From Raphanus sativus (Eukaryota; Streptophyta; Magnoliopsida; Brassicales; Brassicaceae): 64,000 nt of DNA. The DNA lies in the NCBI RefSeq assembly GCF_000801105.2, contig NC_079511.1, positions 10,160,784-10,224,783 of the forward strand, given 5' to 3'. Numbering within the stretch: position 1 is the first letter of the stretch; each line of letters opens with the position of its first letter. The translations under genes were made by a program, and so were the position numbers. Below, piece after piece: positions 1 through 10,925 of the stretch. The notes beneath the pieces were generated by a model. It was not told the origin of the DNA, did not search any database, and saw nothing but the letters and a program-made list of their open reading frames with translations.

Positions 1-190
1 GCAACGAGTAGTGGTAAATGTTGTAGGGGCATAGAGGAGTTCTATAGGGACATTTCTGACTTTGTGGCAGTTACAAATGGGCAAATGTTGCAAATAATTT
101 TATATAGTACCTTGTTGTTACTTTCTTATCAAGACGAAGGACCTGTTTGGCTAATAAATGAAAATAAAAATAAAAAATTAAGAGGAAAAT

Positions 191-303
191 AAAACTCATG
201 ATTTGGTTACTGGATATGCACAGGCTGGGAATTTGGATACCATGCAATCATTTCACTACGCTGTGAGTACATTAAAACTCATGATTTGGTTACTGGATAT
301 GCA
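191..303 (+). repeat. 30-bp direct repeat flanking a 39-nt exon
   Basis: An identical 30-base segment lies at 191-220 and 274-303. It starts AAAACTCATG and ends GGATATGCA. The first copy runs into the acceptor of the 224-262 exon; the second lies in the following intron. Confidence 0.9.
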
Positions 304-3300
304 TGGTATGATGAAAGTGTTTCGATATGAATGGATCTGTGTAGGAATATGATGTTGAAGACTCGATTTTGCCACTCCAACCATCTTTAAACTATACTGC
401 ACCTGAATTGGTGCGGAGCAAAACTCCATCGGCTGGAGCTTCTTCAGATATTTTTAGTTTCGGATGCCTCGCTTATCATTTAGTTGCACGGAAACCATTG
501 TTTGATTGCCACAACAATGTCAAAATGGTAATTCTGAATCTCAAGCTCATTAGTCCAATCTTCAGGCTAAGACGATCTGATAGGTGTTTTTTTTTCCTGT
601 AAAAAGGAAGCAGACTCAGAACTAGTTTCCGTTTTAGGTTAAATTTCACATTTTCATGATATAAAGTAGTAGAATATCTGTATTTTCCATTGCTGATTAT
701 TGGACCTGCAATTTTGTTGCAGTACATGAACACATTGAACTATTTAACAAATGAAACTTTCTCATCTATACCCTCGGACTTGGTATCTGATTTGCAACGG
801 ATGCTATCAACGAACGAGTCCTTCAGACCAACAACATTAGATTTCACAGGTAGGAATACCGAATCTTCAAGTTTCTTGTGACAAAGTTTTACCTCGTTGC
901 TTGTGCACTTACATCTTGGACTTGACCTTTCATCTGCATGATCTAATTTTTTCAGAAGCGACACTAGGTTACGTGCCCTCCGTTTTCTTGATCATATGCT
1001 TGTATGTATATATACTTTCAAACATTGTTTCAGACAGACATCATCTAGATAGTAGGAAATATATATAACCTTTGGGGAAATTTTTATATTTACCACAGGA
1101 ACGAGACAACATGCAAAAGTCTGAGTTCTTAATAGCATTGTCAGATATGTGGAAATATTTTGATTTGCGTGTATTACGGTATAAGGTAGTCACTTCATGG
1201 CTTCTTTCCCATATACTGTTAACAGAAAAAGAAATCAATTGCTCAAGTGCTTTGCCTTGTTACAATTAATCAAACTAGGTTTTGTTATGCAGGTGCTTCC
1301 GCCTCTTTGTGCTGAACTCAGGAATTTGGTTATGCAGCCAGTGATTTTTCCTATGGTTCTAACTATTGCAGAGTCTCTGGTGATTTTTCTAATCTTGGGT
1401 ATCTTGCATTGGGTCAGTCAGGTTTCCATGCATTTCATTTCTTCTCTTTCTTTGAGATTTATAGAACTGGTTCTAGATGTATTTTCTCTCTCTTATTACT
1501 TGTGTTTTATGACCTATACTTAAACTCTCTTTCCGATTGTACAAATAAATCAATAGATAACGGCTATTTATCAACCTGTTATCTGTACAAAAACTTGGAA
1601 GTTGCTTCACATTGACCTTTGACAAGAATTTTTCTTGGATCTCTATCATGTTTTAATTATTGCTTGACCTTGAACTACAATTCACAGGATAAGAATGACT
1701 TTGAGTTGACAACGCTCCCAGCTCTTGTTCCTGTTTTGAGTTCTGCTACGGGTGATACTCTACTGTTGCTTGTAAAGCGTGCAGAGCTTTTAATTAACAA
1801 GGTAAAACTTTAACCTGTATGTATTCAGAAGTGGAGTTATGTTTTCGAATCATGCATTATTGTCTGCTAAGTTCTACTAATTTGACACATTGGGAAGGTG
1901 TAAAGTATTGTTACCTATGAGCTGTGCCTTAGTGCCTATGAGATATCTTGTGCCGTTACTTGGCAGTGCCACAGCCAAACATTGTTTTTGTGCTGCCGTA
2001 AACTAGTACAAGACCGTCACATCTAAAGCTGATTCATATTGCTACTTTTAAAACTGCTCTAAAATGGAATCACTTTCCCCTTTTCGTATTACATCTTACG
2101 CGGTTAGGCCCTCAGATTTTTTTACTAGTGTGCTTTTGTATTTTTAGACTAGTGCAGAGCATCTTGGATCTCATGTCCTCCCTTTGCTTCTCCGAACCTA
2201 CAATGACAACGATGTCCGGATAAAGGAGGAAGTTCTGAAAAGATCTACATCTGTTGCTAAACAACTTGATGGTCAGGTGATGCTTGATGCTTGATGCTTT
2301 GTGTTTAATATTTTATCTGAGTGCATCATCTAATATGGGATGATACAAGCTTCAGGATTGATGTGTGGCTTACACAAGCGTAATTTCAAATGCATTTGAA
2401 TTTTGGTTCTGCAAGATAATTTTGGTTATTTGCATTGGTGAGTTTCTTTCTGATTCTTTTCCAACTTGTTTCTGCAGGTCGTAAGGCAAGCAATTTTGCT
2501 TCGTGTTCATGGCTTGGCTCTCAAGACTACAGTTGTTGCCGTATGTTAGCCTTGATTGGTTCAATATTTGTGTCCTTTAAAGAATAGAGAGATTAAATGA
2601 TGAGCTCCATCATCTAATCCAAATTTCGTGTGGTGCAGTGCAGGTCAGAGTAAATGCTTTGCTCTGCTTAGCAGAGCTGGTTCAAACGCTTGATAAACAC
2701 GCTGTTACTGAAATCTTGCAAACAATTCAACGTTGTACTGCCGTTGATCGTTCTGCACCTACGCTTATGTGTACTCTTGCAATCGCAAACGCAATTCTCA
2801 AGCAGGTGGGTAAAATAGCTTACATGTGTCAGTGATCCTAACTTTGCTTTTATACCTGTGGTAACGTATAAGATGATTTACTTGTCACTCTCCCTAATTG
2901 TTCTTTAGTATGGAATTGAATTCACTGCCGAACACGTGCTTCCCCTAATTATACCACTTCTCACAGCCCAACAATTGAACGTCCAACAATTTGCCAAATA
3001 TATGCTATTTATCAAGGATATTCTCAGGTATGCCTTCGAGCTTTCCCGTCCCTGTTTCCAAGGACCCCTTACAAAACTGCGAACTGTTTTTGTTTTTAAC
3101 ATCTGGCTTGTCTATCTTTTGGGCTGGGAACAGGAAAATAGAGGAGAAAAGGGGAGTTACTGTCAATGATTCTGGAGTTCCAGAAGTTAAACCAGGCTCT
3201 GCTGCAGATGGGATCCAGTTACAAACACCAATCCAAAAAATTGAGAAGGTTGCTTCTGCAGCAAAGAACAGTCCTGCATGGGATGACGACTGGCCATTCC

Positions 3301-4035
3301 GACCAAAAGTTCTGCTTCGAGAGATCCTGCACCCGCAAACTCTCAGTTTAACAATTCTACAGTTCAACCACAGCCATCGAACAAGACAACAGTGCCAACG
3401 ACATGCGCTCCAGTTGATATAGAGTGGCCACCAAGACAATCTTCCAATGTTACTTCTCATCTAGCTAATGATGAGGCACGGCTAAACTCAGGAGGAACAT
3501 CATCAACTCCTAGTTTTGATGAACTAGACCCTTTTGCTAATTGGCCACCGCGAGCGAACAGTGCTTCCATTGCTTCTGGGGGTTTCCACAACGGTACTGC
3601 CGCCACTCGACCTCCACCGAACAACAGTGGTTCTAGTTTGAGCAATAATATACCAGAAATGAAGCAGTTTCCGAGAGCTAAAACGACTTCTGGGCCTTTG
3701 GCAATGCTTTCTTGTCTTCTTTGAAATCACAGCAAGGAGGTTCAGGTATCAGTGCAAGTAACCAAGATCCTATGAACTCTTTTGGTATTCAAAATCAGAA
3801 CGAAGGAATGCCGTTGTCTTTCGGAAGCAGTTCATACAGTAACCAAAAGCCGCCAGCAGACATAAGTTCAATATTCAAGTCAAGCAAAACTGAGCAAGCT
3901 GCAATGAGACTCGCACCACCACCTTCGACAGCAGTGGGAAGAGGAAGGGGAAGGGGCAGAAGTGGGACATCTACCTCGAGGTCAAGTGGTTCCAAGCAGC
4001 AACAAACCGAGCAGTCGCTGTTGGATCCATTGTGA
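224..4035 (+). CDS. SCYL2A: SCYL2-type SCY1-like pseudokinase, 5' end missing, two frameshifts
   Basis: This is the 3' part of a SCY1-like protein 2 gene; the family acts in clathrin-coated vesicle and trans-Golgi trafficking. Exons I can place: 224-262, 345-527, 723-877, 956-1001, 1099-1185, 1293-1379, 1688-1801, 2148-2276, 2478-2540, 2644-2805, 2909-3027 and 3134-4035. They encode the end of the kinase-like domain ([21 protein letters not shown]), then the HEAT-like middle, then a disordered tail with DPFANWPP and an RGRGRGR stretch. The donor at 877 was chosen because it keeps frame with 956; a donor at 849 would not. Two single-base deletions seem to break the last exon, near 3309-3312 and in the A-run at 3680-3683. 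The first leads to a stop at 3422, so the DPF and RG tail would be lost. Downstream sequence still reads well in the shifted frames, so either the decay is recent or these are assembly errors. The paralogue SCYL2B is the alternative, but the neighbours favour SCYL2A. Confidence 0.85.
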
Positions 4036-4697
4036 TCAATCGTTCGTTGAGACAACATTGGGTTTGGTCAAAAACATTTGCAGAGTGAGGGAGTGAGTGA
4101 GTTGGTCGTTTGTTTTGTTAATTCTTCAGGCTAGAATTCCACCATATATTATTTATACATCACTGCCACAGGTTCTTTCTCTGAACTCTCTCAATATTTG
4201 CTCATTATTGTTTCTTCAATAGTCACTCTAAATTTCGTTAGTATATTTTTTTATCATAGATTTAAATTCGAGTTTATGTGCAGTGCGATGGGATATGTTA
4301 TGTAGAAGATGTTTATCGTTTTCATGTACATTATATTTTCTCTTGCATTTGATATATACATGTTCCAAAGAAAAATCGTATGGCGATCGTTATTCATGAT
4401 AACATCTCCTAATTTGGTTTATAACTTATATCACATTCTTTGCTATATTATACGATAGTAATCTGCTTATATCAATCAATTCAATTTAATTCTTGTGGGC
4501 AACATAAGTCTATGAAAGGTTACCTTGTCCCTAATGATTAACCGATTAACCTAACATTTGTATCTCTTCGAGCAGTGAACGACGTTCTTCCGGTCTGAAA
4601 TAATTTTTCCCACGGGTGGAGAAATTACTTTTGTTGTTTGATACGAGTAAACAATTATCAAATTTATCGGGGATCTCATATGGATTACTGTATCACG
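4036..4697. other. 3' flank of SCYL2A, no gene
   Basis: AT-rich sequence with no open frame of note. It probably contains the 3' UTR and poly(A) site of the upstream gene. In the Arabidopsis order I remember, a cellulase gene (CEL5) lies between the SCYL2 and SUN genes; I see no trace of it here. Confidence 0.6.
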
Positions 4698-4702
4698 GTG
4701 CA

Positions 4703-5581
4703 TGAAAGAATATACTCCGGCTGTAATATAGGAGTCTGTAGAAATCTATTGTAACAAGAACTCTGTTATATACCTTGTACGCAAAATGAATAAAGTCAAG
4801 CAAGTTCTCAAAATTACATGGTATCAAAGCCTTTCTCTGAGCCAAGGACTAAAGATTTACAAATCAAAAACAGACTCTAGGCTGGATGCCCTGACACAAG
4901 ACGCTCCACGTCAGGATACTGCCTTCACTTTGGAGACAATCTTATCTCCTGGTCTTCTAAGCGTCAACAGACAATCTCTCGATCAAGTGCCGAAGCCGAA
5001 TACAGAAGTGTTGCTAACGAGGTAGCAGAAACTTGCTGGATAAAAAACCTCTTACTTGAACTTCGGCTTCCAATCAAGAAAGCTACATTGGTCTTTTGTG
5101 ATAACATCAGCGCCGTCTACATGTTCTCCAATCCCGTTCAGCATCAGAGGACCAAACATGTTGAAATGACCTCCATTTCGTTAGGGAGAAGGTAGCACTT
5201 GGTCAAGTTAAGGTTCTTCATGTCCCCACAACCTTCCAATATGCTGACATTTTCACAAAAGGATTAAACGTCAGAGATTCCGACGTTCTCACTGAGGGAG
5301 GGTGAAAGAATATATTCCGGATATTCTCATATCAGTTTTGTAAATATATTATCTTCCTGTAATATAGGAGTCTATAGAATTAAACGTCAGAGACTCCGAC
5401 CTTCTCACTAAAGGAGGGTGAAAGAATATACTCTGGATATTCTCCAAATATTCTCGTATCAGTTTTGTAAATATATTATCTTCCTGTAATATAGGAGTCT
5501 GTAGAAATATGTTGTAACAAGAAGTCTGTTATATACCTTGTATGCAAGATGAATAAAGTCAAGCAAGTTCTCAAAATTACA
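4703..5581 (+). mobile_element. internally deleted Ty1/Copia element with target-site duplication
   Basis: The ends are TG...CA and the element is flanked by the 5-bp direct repeat GTGCA (4698-4702 and 5582-5586). The 5' LTR is 4703-4818 and lacks an internal block. It is followed at once by a primer-binding-like TGGTATCAAAGCC (4819), typical of plant Copia elements. The remaining internal part codes for a piece of Copia RNase H (motifs CPDTRRSTSGYC, SSAEAEYR, TKHVE), broken by stops. A purine tract GAGGGAGGG precedes the 3' LTR. The 3' end is duplicated: a partial LTR starts at 5303, then a repeated coding tail and purine tract, then a full 163-bp LTR at 5419-5581. Gag, protease, integrase and most of reverse transcriptase are absent, so it could only move with help from a relative. 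Confidence 0.88.
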
Positions 5582-6175
5582 GTGCAAGATATTCAGCTTG
5601 AAATATAAACTTTAGTAGGCTTATAGGTCCATGATTAATAGAATTAGTTTAGAAAACCCATCTTCGGCTATTGGCTAGTTAAAGAATTAGTGGGATCAGA
5701 AAGACACAGAAGCAACGACTTTTATTTGTTGTAATTAAATAATCTTGGTAAAGTTTAAACCAACAAATTTTAGAATAATGGACTTTTTGTTTTCAAATTT
5801 ATACATTCTTCAAGAAGGGAAGGGAAGGGGGGGACAAGTCCAAGCTGGCAATCACGTTAACGTGCCGCAACAGCACAATCACAGCTCATCAAACCTTGTG
5901 GGGCCATCCCTTTTTATTGGCTTTTTACCGTAATAATTCCAAATCATCAATTAAGATGATCATATATGTTATTCTAGTGGGTGGCATTCTTCCCAAATCA
6001 GTTCACATTCTTCCCCCGCAATGCACACCTACCTTTTCTGGTTTATAGAAAGAAGAAGAATTGTAACTACTTTACGCAATTACGCTTCAGAGCTATGTAC
6101 CTGCTTTTTTACCCCAATCTTTTTTTTTTTAATTATTGCACATTGATTGTCTCACTCAAGATTGTGTTGTTATAG

Positions 6176-6217
6176 ATTTACAAAATAGATTGACAAAAAA
6201 AAAAATTTACAAAATAG
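6176..6217 (+). mobile_element. tail-only micro-insertion with 13-bp direct repeats
   Basis: ATTTACAAAATAG occurs at 6176-6188 and 6205-6217. Between them is a 16-base insert, ATTGAC followed by an A-run that abuts the right repeat. It fits an ultra-short retroposed 3' end. Confidence 0.55.
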
Positions 6218-6259
6218 TTGAGGATGTGTAGTCAAAAAAAGAAAAAAAGTTGAGAATGT
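6216..6259 (+). mobile_element. tail-only micro-insertion with 12-bp repeats (one mismatch)
   Basis: AGTTGAGGATGT (6216-6227) and AGTTGAGAATGT (6248-6259) bracket a 20-base insert, GTAGTC followed by A-runs broken by a single G. It overlaps the right repeat of the preceding micro-insertion. Confidence 0.45.
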
Positions 6260-6276
6260 TCAAGATAGTAGAAAAT

Positions 6277-6322
6277 AGATACTTACTGTCATCACAAAAA
6301 AAAAAGATACTTACTGTCATCA
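6277..6322 (+). mobile_element. tail-only micro-insertion with 18-bp direct repeats
   Basis: AGATACTTACTGTCATCA is repeated perfectly at 6277-6294 and 6305-6322. Only C followed by nine A lies between the copies. Confidence 0.55.
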
Positions 6323-7339
6323 TAAATCTAGTTTCAAAATGTAATTTTAATTAGAAATATTATTATTAAAAATTCAATTTAATATTAAAACTTTAACCAA
6401 TCACAAAATTCGTTATTTCATTACTGACACAATAAAATAAATAATTTCTGTTTTGAAATAAAAAATTATATTAAAATATAAAATTATATACATTTTGAAA
6501 CCAAAAATATATTTTAATATAATTTATATTATAAAAGAGAGAGAGAGAGAGTACTATTTGAATTTAAAAAAAAAACAAGTAGTGGACATTAGCACAATAT
6601 TTGGGAATCACAAAAAAAAAACTGTAAAATGAAGAAAAAAATTTGCATTGTTTTGCGCTATCATATTGGAGTATTTCTTACTCATCAAAAAGAAAAAAAA
6701 AGGAAAAAATAATATACAAAATAAAAAAATCTAAAAGAATGGGGAACAAGTCATCATCTTCGTCTTTTTCCTCCTCGACTCTGCCTAAGATTTCAGTTTC
6801 AAGTCGCTTTTGACTCTTCTCTTCTTTTTTTTCACGGTGCAAACCGTTTGCATCTCGTGTTAGTTTCTGCTTGGCGTAGACGTATTTAGATTCCCCCAAG
6901 AGAAAGATAGATTGCTGTTTCCGTCTACGCCTCGTCGTCGTCAGTGATACTACCCCGCACATCATCATTATCTCCTATATTCGAATCATAATCGGCGAAT
7001 CGGATAACCCTACCCGAATAATCCTCTAGAGAGGAATCCTTGCTTCGATTCCCTCTCACAGGTCATTCTCTACCCGATCAAAAATATTGAGCTTTTGTAT
7101 CATCTTTAGTTTTCCTCTAAACTACTCGTCAGATATTTGCTCTTATCATTGTCGAAACAAAACGCCTCCTATGTGTCTTTGCTTTCAGCTTTTTTTTTTC
7201 TATAGAAGAAACAAGTCTTCGTTTTAATGTGTGTCTCTGGTGACTTTGTAATTTCAAGTTAAATCAATAAAGCAGTCGTTATAAAAAACAGGGCGTTTAC
7301 TGCTGCTGCTGCTCCTCTCTTGGATTTGTGGATGTGCCA

Positions 7340-9495
7340 ATGCAAACTCTTCTGGCTAGGACTAGACGAAGAGTTTCTGACCACAATTCTTCTAATGGGA
7401 TGATGAGTTTCTACAAAGTCTCTCTTTCTCTTGTTTTTCTCCTTTGGCTACTTCTCTTCCTCTCCAGCCATGGAGATGGTCGCAAAGGTACACCTTTTCG
7501 AAGTTCTGTGAATCATCACTATGATCTCTACCTCATTAGAGAGATTTTTTTACCTATCAGCAGCATATTAAGAACCAAACTCTTGTCTACTTACTTGCAG
7601 ATGTTGACTCTGTTGGAATACCTGATCTTGTTGGTGGTCGGACAGATGAGACGGCTGTGCCTTTCCATGATGATGATGCACCGCCATTACTTGAGCCTGA
7701 TTCTCTTCGTGGTACTTCTGATCTCAGTCATAACGATGATATAACTACCCCGTCTGAGGAAAGTGAAGACCAAGAAAAGTCTGTGAAGCAAGAAGATATT
7801 ATCAATAGCACAGATGCTGGGAGTGATGGTTCAGAAAACAAGGACGATAATGATCTTTCGATTCAAAGTGAGACAAACAAGACAGATACGGAAGGCAAAG
7901 ACACTGACTTTTCCAAGCAAAGCGAGATGAACAAGACATGTATATTGAATGATGTAGAGGGCAATGACAATGTCCACCTTTTGAAGCAAAGTCAGGCGAA
8001 CAAGACAAGCACAGTGGGGAATGATACAGACACCAAAGTCAATACGTCTTTGAATCAAAGTCAAACGAACAAGACAGACACCGGGGATGATACAGAAAAC
8101 AATGAGATTCTGAAGCAAAATCAGAAGATGAACAAAACAACAGATCCAGGGAATGGTACAGAGACCAATGCTTCAAAGGCTGATCAACTCTCTCGTGCTG
8201 TCCCGCTTGGCCTTGATGAGTTCAAGAGCAGAGCCTCTCACTCCAGAAACAAATCGTTATCAAGTCAAGTCAGCGGTGTGACTCACAGGATGGAGCCTGG
8301 AGGGAAAGAGTACAACTATGCATCTGCTTCAAAAGGAGCCAAGGTTCTGTCTTCTAACAAGGAAGCAAAGGGGGCTACGAGCATCCTAAGCCGCGACAGC
8401 GACAAGTACCTCAGGAACCCGTGTTCTGCTGAAGGTAAATATGTTGTCATAGAACTTTCAGAGGAAACGTTGGTCAATACCATCAAGATCGCCAACTTCG
8501 AGCATTACTCGTCCAACTTAAAAGAGTTTGAGCTTCAAGGCACCTTGGTTTATCCGACTGATACGTGGGTTCACATGGGTAACTTCACAGCTGCGAACGT
8601 GAAGCAAGAGCAGAACTTCACACTCGTGGAGCCGAAGTGGGTGAGGTACTTGAAACTGAAATTTCTAAGCCATTATGGTTCGGAATTCTACTGCACGTTG
8701 AGTTTAGTAGAGGTGTACGGGGTGGATGCCGTAGAAAGAATGCTGGAGGATTTGATATCTGTGGAAGACAACAAAAAAGTATTCAACACGCGAGAGGGAG
8801 ATTCTGAGCAGAAGGAGAAGCCTGTAAAGCAGCAAGCAGAGTCCTCTGAAGGCGATGATGGTTCGACAGAGAGAGAGAAGGAACGGGAAACATCACCAGA
8901 GAATACAGTAGCAAAAGCTGAATCATCAATGGCTAGTAATAAGGTTACAGAGCCAGTGGAAGAGGTAAGACGTCATCAGCCAGGAAGCAGAATGCCAGGA
9001 GACACGGTACTGAAGATACTGATGCAGAAGTTAAGGTCACTGGACGTGAACCTATCAGTTCTAGAGAGATACTTAGAGGAACTGAACACGAGATACGGGA
9101 ACATATTCAAGGAGATGGACCGCGAAACCGAAGTGAGAGAAAAGACGATTGCGACTTTGAGACTTGACGTGGAAAGTATGAAGGAGAGACAAGAGAGGAT
9201 GGTGAGTGAAGCAGAGGAGATGAAAGAGTGGAGAAAGAGAGTAGAGAAAGAGATGGAGAGAGCTGAGAAAGAGAATGAAAACGTGAGTAAGAGGGTTGAA
9301 GAAGTTTGGCAGAGAGTGGAGTGGATGGAGAAGAAAGGTTTGATAGTGTTCACCTTGTGTATAGGTTTTGGAACTATAGCGGTTATTGCAGTTTTGGTCG
9401 GTATAGGGACAAGACGAGCAGAAAAGACCGGTGGTGGGGCTTGGATCTTGTTATTGATTTGCTCAACATTCATTATGCTCGTTCTGTCTCTTTGA
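7340..9495 (+). CDS. SUN3: mid-SUN domain nuclear-envelope/ER protein
   Basis: Exons 7340-7487 and 7601-9495 give 680 residues. Order: an N-terminal membrane segment at about 25-43 ([16 protein letters not shown]); an acidic linker; an Asn-Lys-Thr-rich repeat block at 135-240; a SUN domain at roughly 315-425 ([19 protein letters not shown] to [12 protein letters not shown]); a charged linker; a coiled coil at about 517-630; and two C-terminal hydrophobic segments (631-652 and 662-680). This is the plant mid-SUN architecture of AtSUN3/SUN4, proteins that link the nuclear envelope and ER to KASH partners. The ATG at 7340 is used because the next residues ([13 protein letters not shown]) resemble the family start; the ATG at 7332 is in another frame. 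SUN4 is the paralogue, and synteny with the dirigent and CSN5A genes supports SUN3. Confidence 0.9.
7855..8173 (+). repeat. five degenerate Asn-Lys-Thr repeats within the SUN3-like protein
   Basis: Five copies of about 20-23 residues share the pattern (K/N)Q(S/N)(E/Q)xNKT followed by an acidic G(N/D)DT segment. Each contains an NKT N-glycosylation sequon. The DNA copies have diverged but still align. Confidence 0.8.
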
Positions 9496-9856
9496 TGATG
9501 AGAGTTTTGTTTTTTTTTTCTTTTTGTACACTGTAGAGCCATGTTACTTATTCAAGTTCGCCTTGAGATTCAAAAACCGGAAAGATACTGCTGCGATTCA
9601 GTCTTGAACCGGTATATGGAATCTAACCGGTTTCTGTAGCTGACTGTTCAAGAAGTAATTAGTCAACTATCAGACAGTTCTATATAAAATTTAAAATAAC
9701 AAATGTAGTAGGTGAGTACTACAATTTCAACGATGTTTCATTTTCAGTGCTTTCACACGAGCTTTTTTGAAAGAAGAAAAAAAAGATTATATAGCATGAG
9801 CTTGTGTTGTTGTTATATATGGAACTGAGGGAGAGTCGAGTGTTTTATCTTAATCA

Positions 9857-10192
9857 ATGGCTGCCACCAAGACACCAGATATAGTTGGTTTTGTTATCTC
9901 TTTCATTCTTCTGCTCTTATTAGTCTCCTTTCAAACTGGAGTCGCCGAGGCTAAACGCAACCTACGTTAGTATACATATCCAAGCTCTTGCTTTTGCTGA
10001 AAGCAGCTTACATATCATAAATGACTTTACTAGCTATATTTTCTAACTTGTGGTTATTATAACTTCTGGGTACATATGTGATGTATCTATTGCTAATTGG
10101 CAGGTCAAGAACGGTTTCTAGAGTCCCCTCTCCCTCCCACTGCTCCTATATATCTGCCGCCCTCTAAATCGCGTAGAGGAAGAGGTCCATAA
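9857..10192 (+). CDS. small secreted peptide precursor, SCOOP/STMP-like
   Basis: Two exons, 9857-9965 and 10104-10192, encode 65 residues. Residues 1 to about 32 form a signal peptide (GFVISFILLLLLVSF then GVAEA). The mature part is short and basic and ends in PPSKSRRGRGP. The Ser-x-Ser motif in a basic, Pro/Gly-rich C terminus is the signature of Brassicaceae SCOOP (serine-rich endogenous) peptides, which are processed from precursors and act as apoplastic defence and growth signals. The position between SUN3 and the dirigent genes corresponds to the At1g22885/At1g22890 region, which I recall encodes STMP-type secreted peptides. The splice site GTTAGT and acceptor GGCAG are clear, and both exons join in frame. 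Exact family membership is inferred from the motif. Confidence 0.72.
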
Positions 10193-10303
10193 TTATATAC
10201 CAAAGTACCTTTTGAGAAGTCACGGAGAAGAATCTTATGTAATCGACAAGTTTATCGTTGTTCACTTCATGACCATGACCATGTTGTACGCTTTATAATA
10301 AAA

Positions 10304-10330
10304 CTAGTATTATCGCCCGGCTACACACGG
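10304..10330 (-). mobile_element. possible Helitron 3' end on the minus strand
   Basis: Read on the minus strand, an imperfect GC hairpin around GTAG is followed by CTAG and then T, the usual Helitron terminus. A matching TC start might be at 11522 (minus), but I cannot confirm it. Confidence 0.3.
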
Positions 10331-10464
10331 ATCAATTTACCGTTACAAAATTATTTGAACATTGTCATAATTTTCAATCAGAAAATTTTCAATCATAATA
10401 TTAGCAGTGTTGCACTAAAATAAAGCGGTTGAAAAAAGTACAGTACTAACTCATTTTATTATTA

Positions 10465-10648
10465 CAGTGAAACCTCTATAAATTAATAATGTTGGGACTA
10501 TACCAAAACTATAATTTTTTATTAATTTATAAAAATTATTAATTTATCGAGATACTAATTGAACCAAAAACTTAATTTGAGACTATAAAATTATATTAAT
10601 TTATAGAGATATTAATTTATAAATTATTAATCTAAAGAGATTATACTG
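10465..10648. mobile_element. AT-rich MITE-like inverted-repeat element
   Basis: It starts CAGTGAAACCTCTATAAATT and its far end, on the opposite strand, reads CAGTATAATCTCT. That gives imperfect terminal inverted repeats around a very AT-rich core full of ATTAATTTAT motifs. No clean target duplication was found. Confidence 0.4.
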
Positions 10649-10876
10649 ATGGTACATGTTTGTAGGATTTTTTAAAAATAAATAAAATCTATACCAAAAT
10701 ATAAAATATAGCTAAATACTTTATTTGATCCATTAACTTTTTCAATTATTCCTTTCACAATAACAAAAACTCCATGTATCTTAATATAAAAATTGGATTT
10801 GGTGATTCAAATAAATTTATTATTCTATTTTTTTACAGTCTAAAATAACGATTTCATTGACCTTTTATGTTACTTT

Positions 10877-10925
10877 ACCTAACATCTTTTCTTTTGTTCA
10901 GAAAAAAAAACCTAACATCTTTTCT
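10877..10925 (+). mobile_element. tail-only micro-insertion with 16-bp direct repeats
   Basis: ACCTAACATCTTTTCT occurs at 10877-10892 and 10910-10925. Between the copies is TTTGTTCAG plus an A-run that abuts the right repeat. Confidence 0.55.

Larger units (their letters stand above)
5587..7339. other. intergenic and SUN3 upstream/leader region
   Basis: AT-rich DNA with no credible gene. It holds three tail-like micro-insertions (listed separately) and a short (GA)n run near 6536-6551. From about 6760 the sequence becomes pyrimidine-rich and less AT-rich, as expected of the promoter and 5' UTR of the gene starting at 7340. An out-of-frame ATG at 7332 lies eight bases before the chosen start. 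Confidence 0.5.

Noticed and set aside
3005..3460. Minus-strand frame of 151 codons
   Set aside because: Antisense to the conserved SCYL2 coding exon.
8976..9542. Minus-strand frame of 188 codons
   Set aside because: Antisense shadow of the SUN3 coiled-coil coding region, caused by its codon composition.
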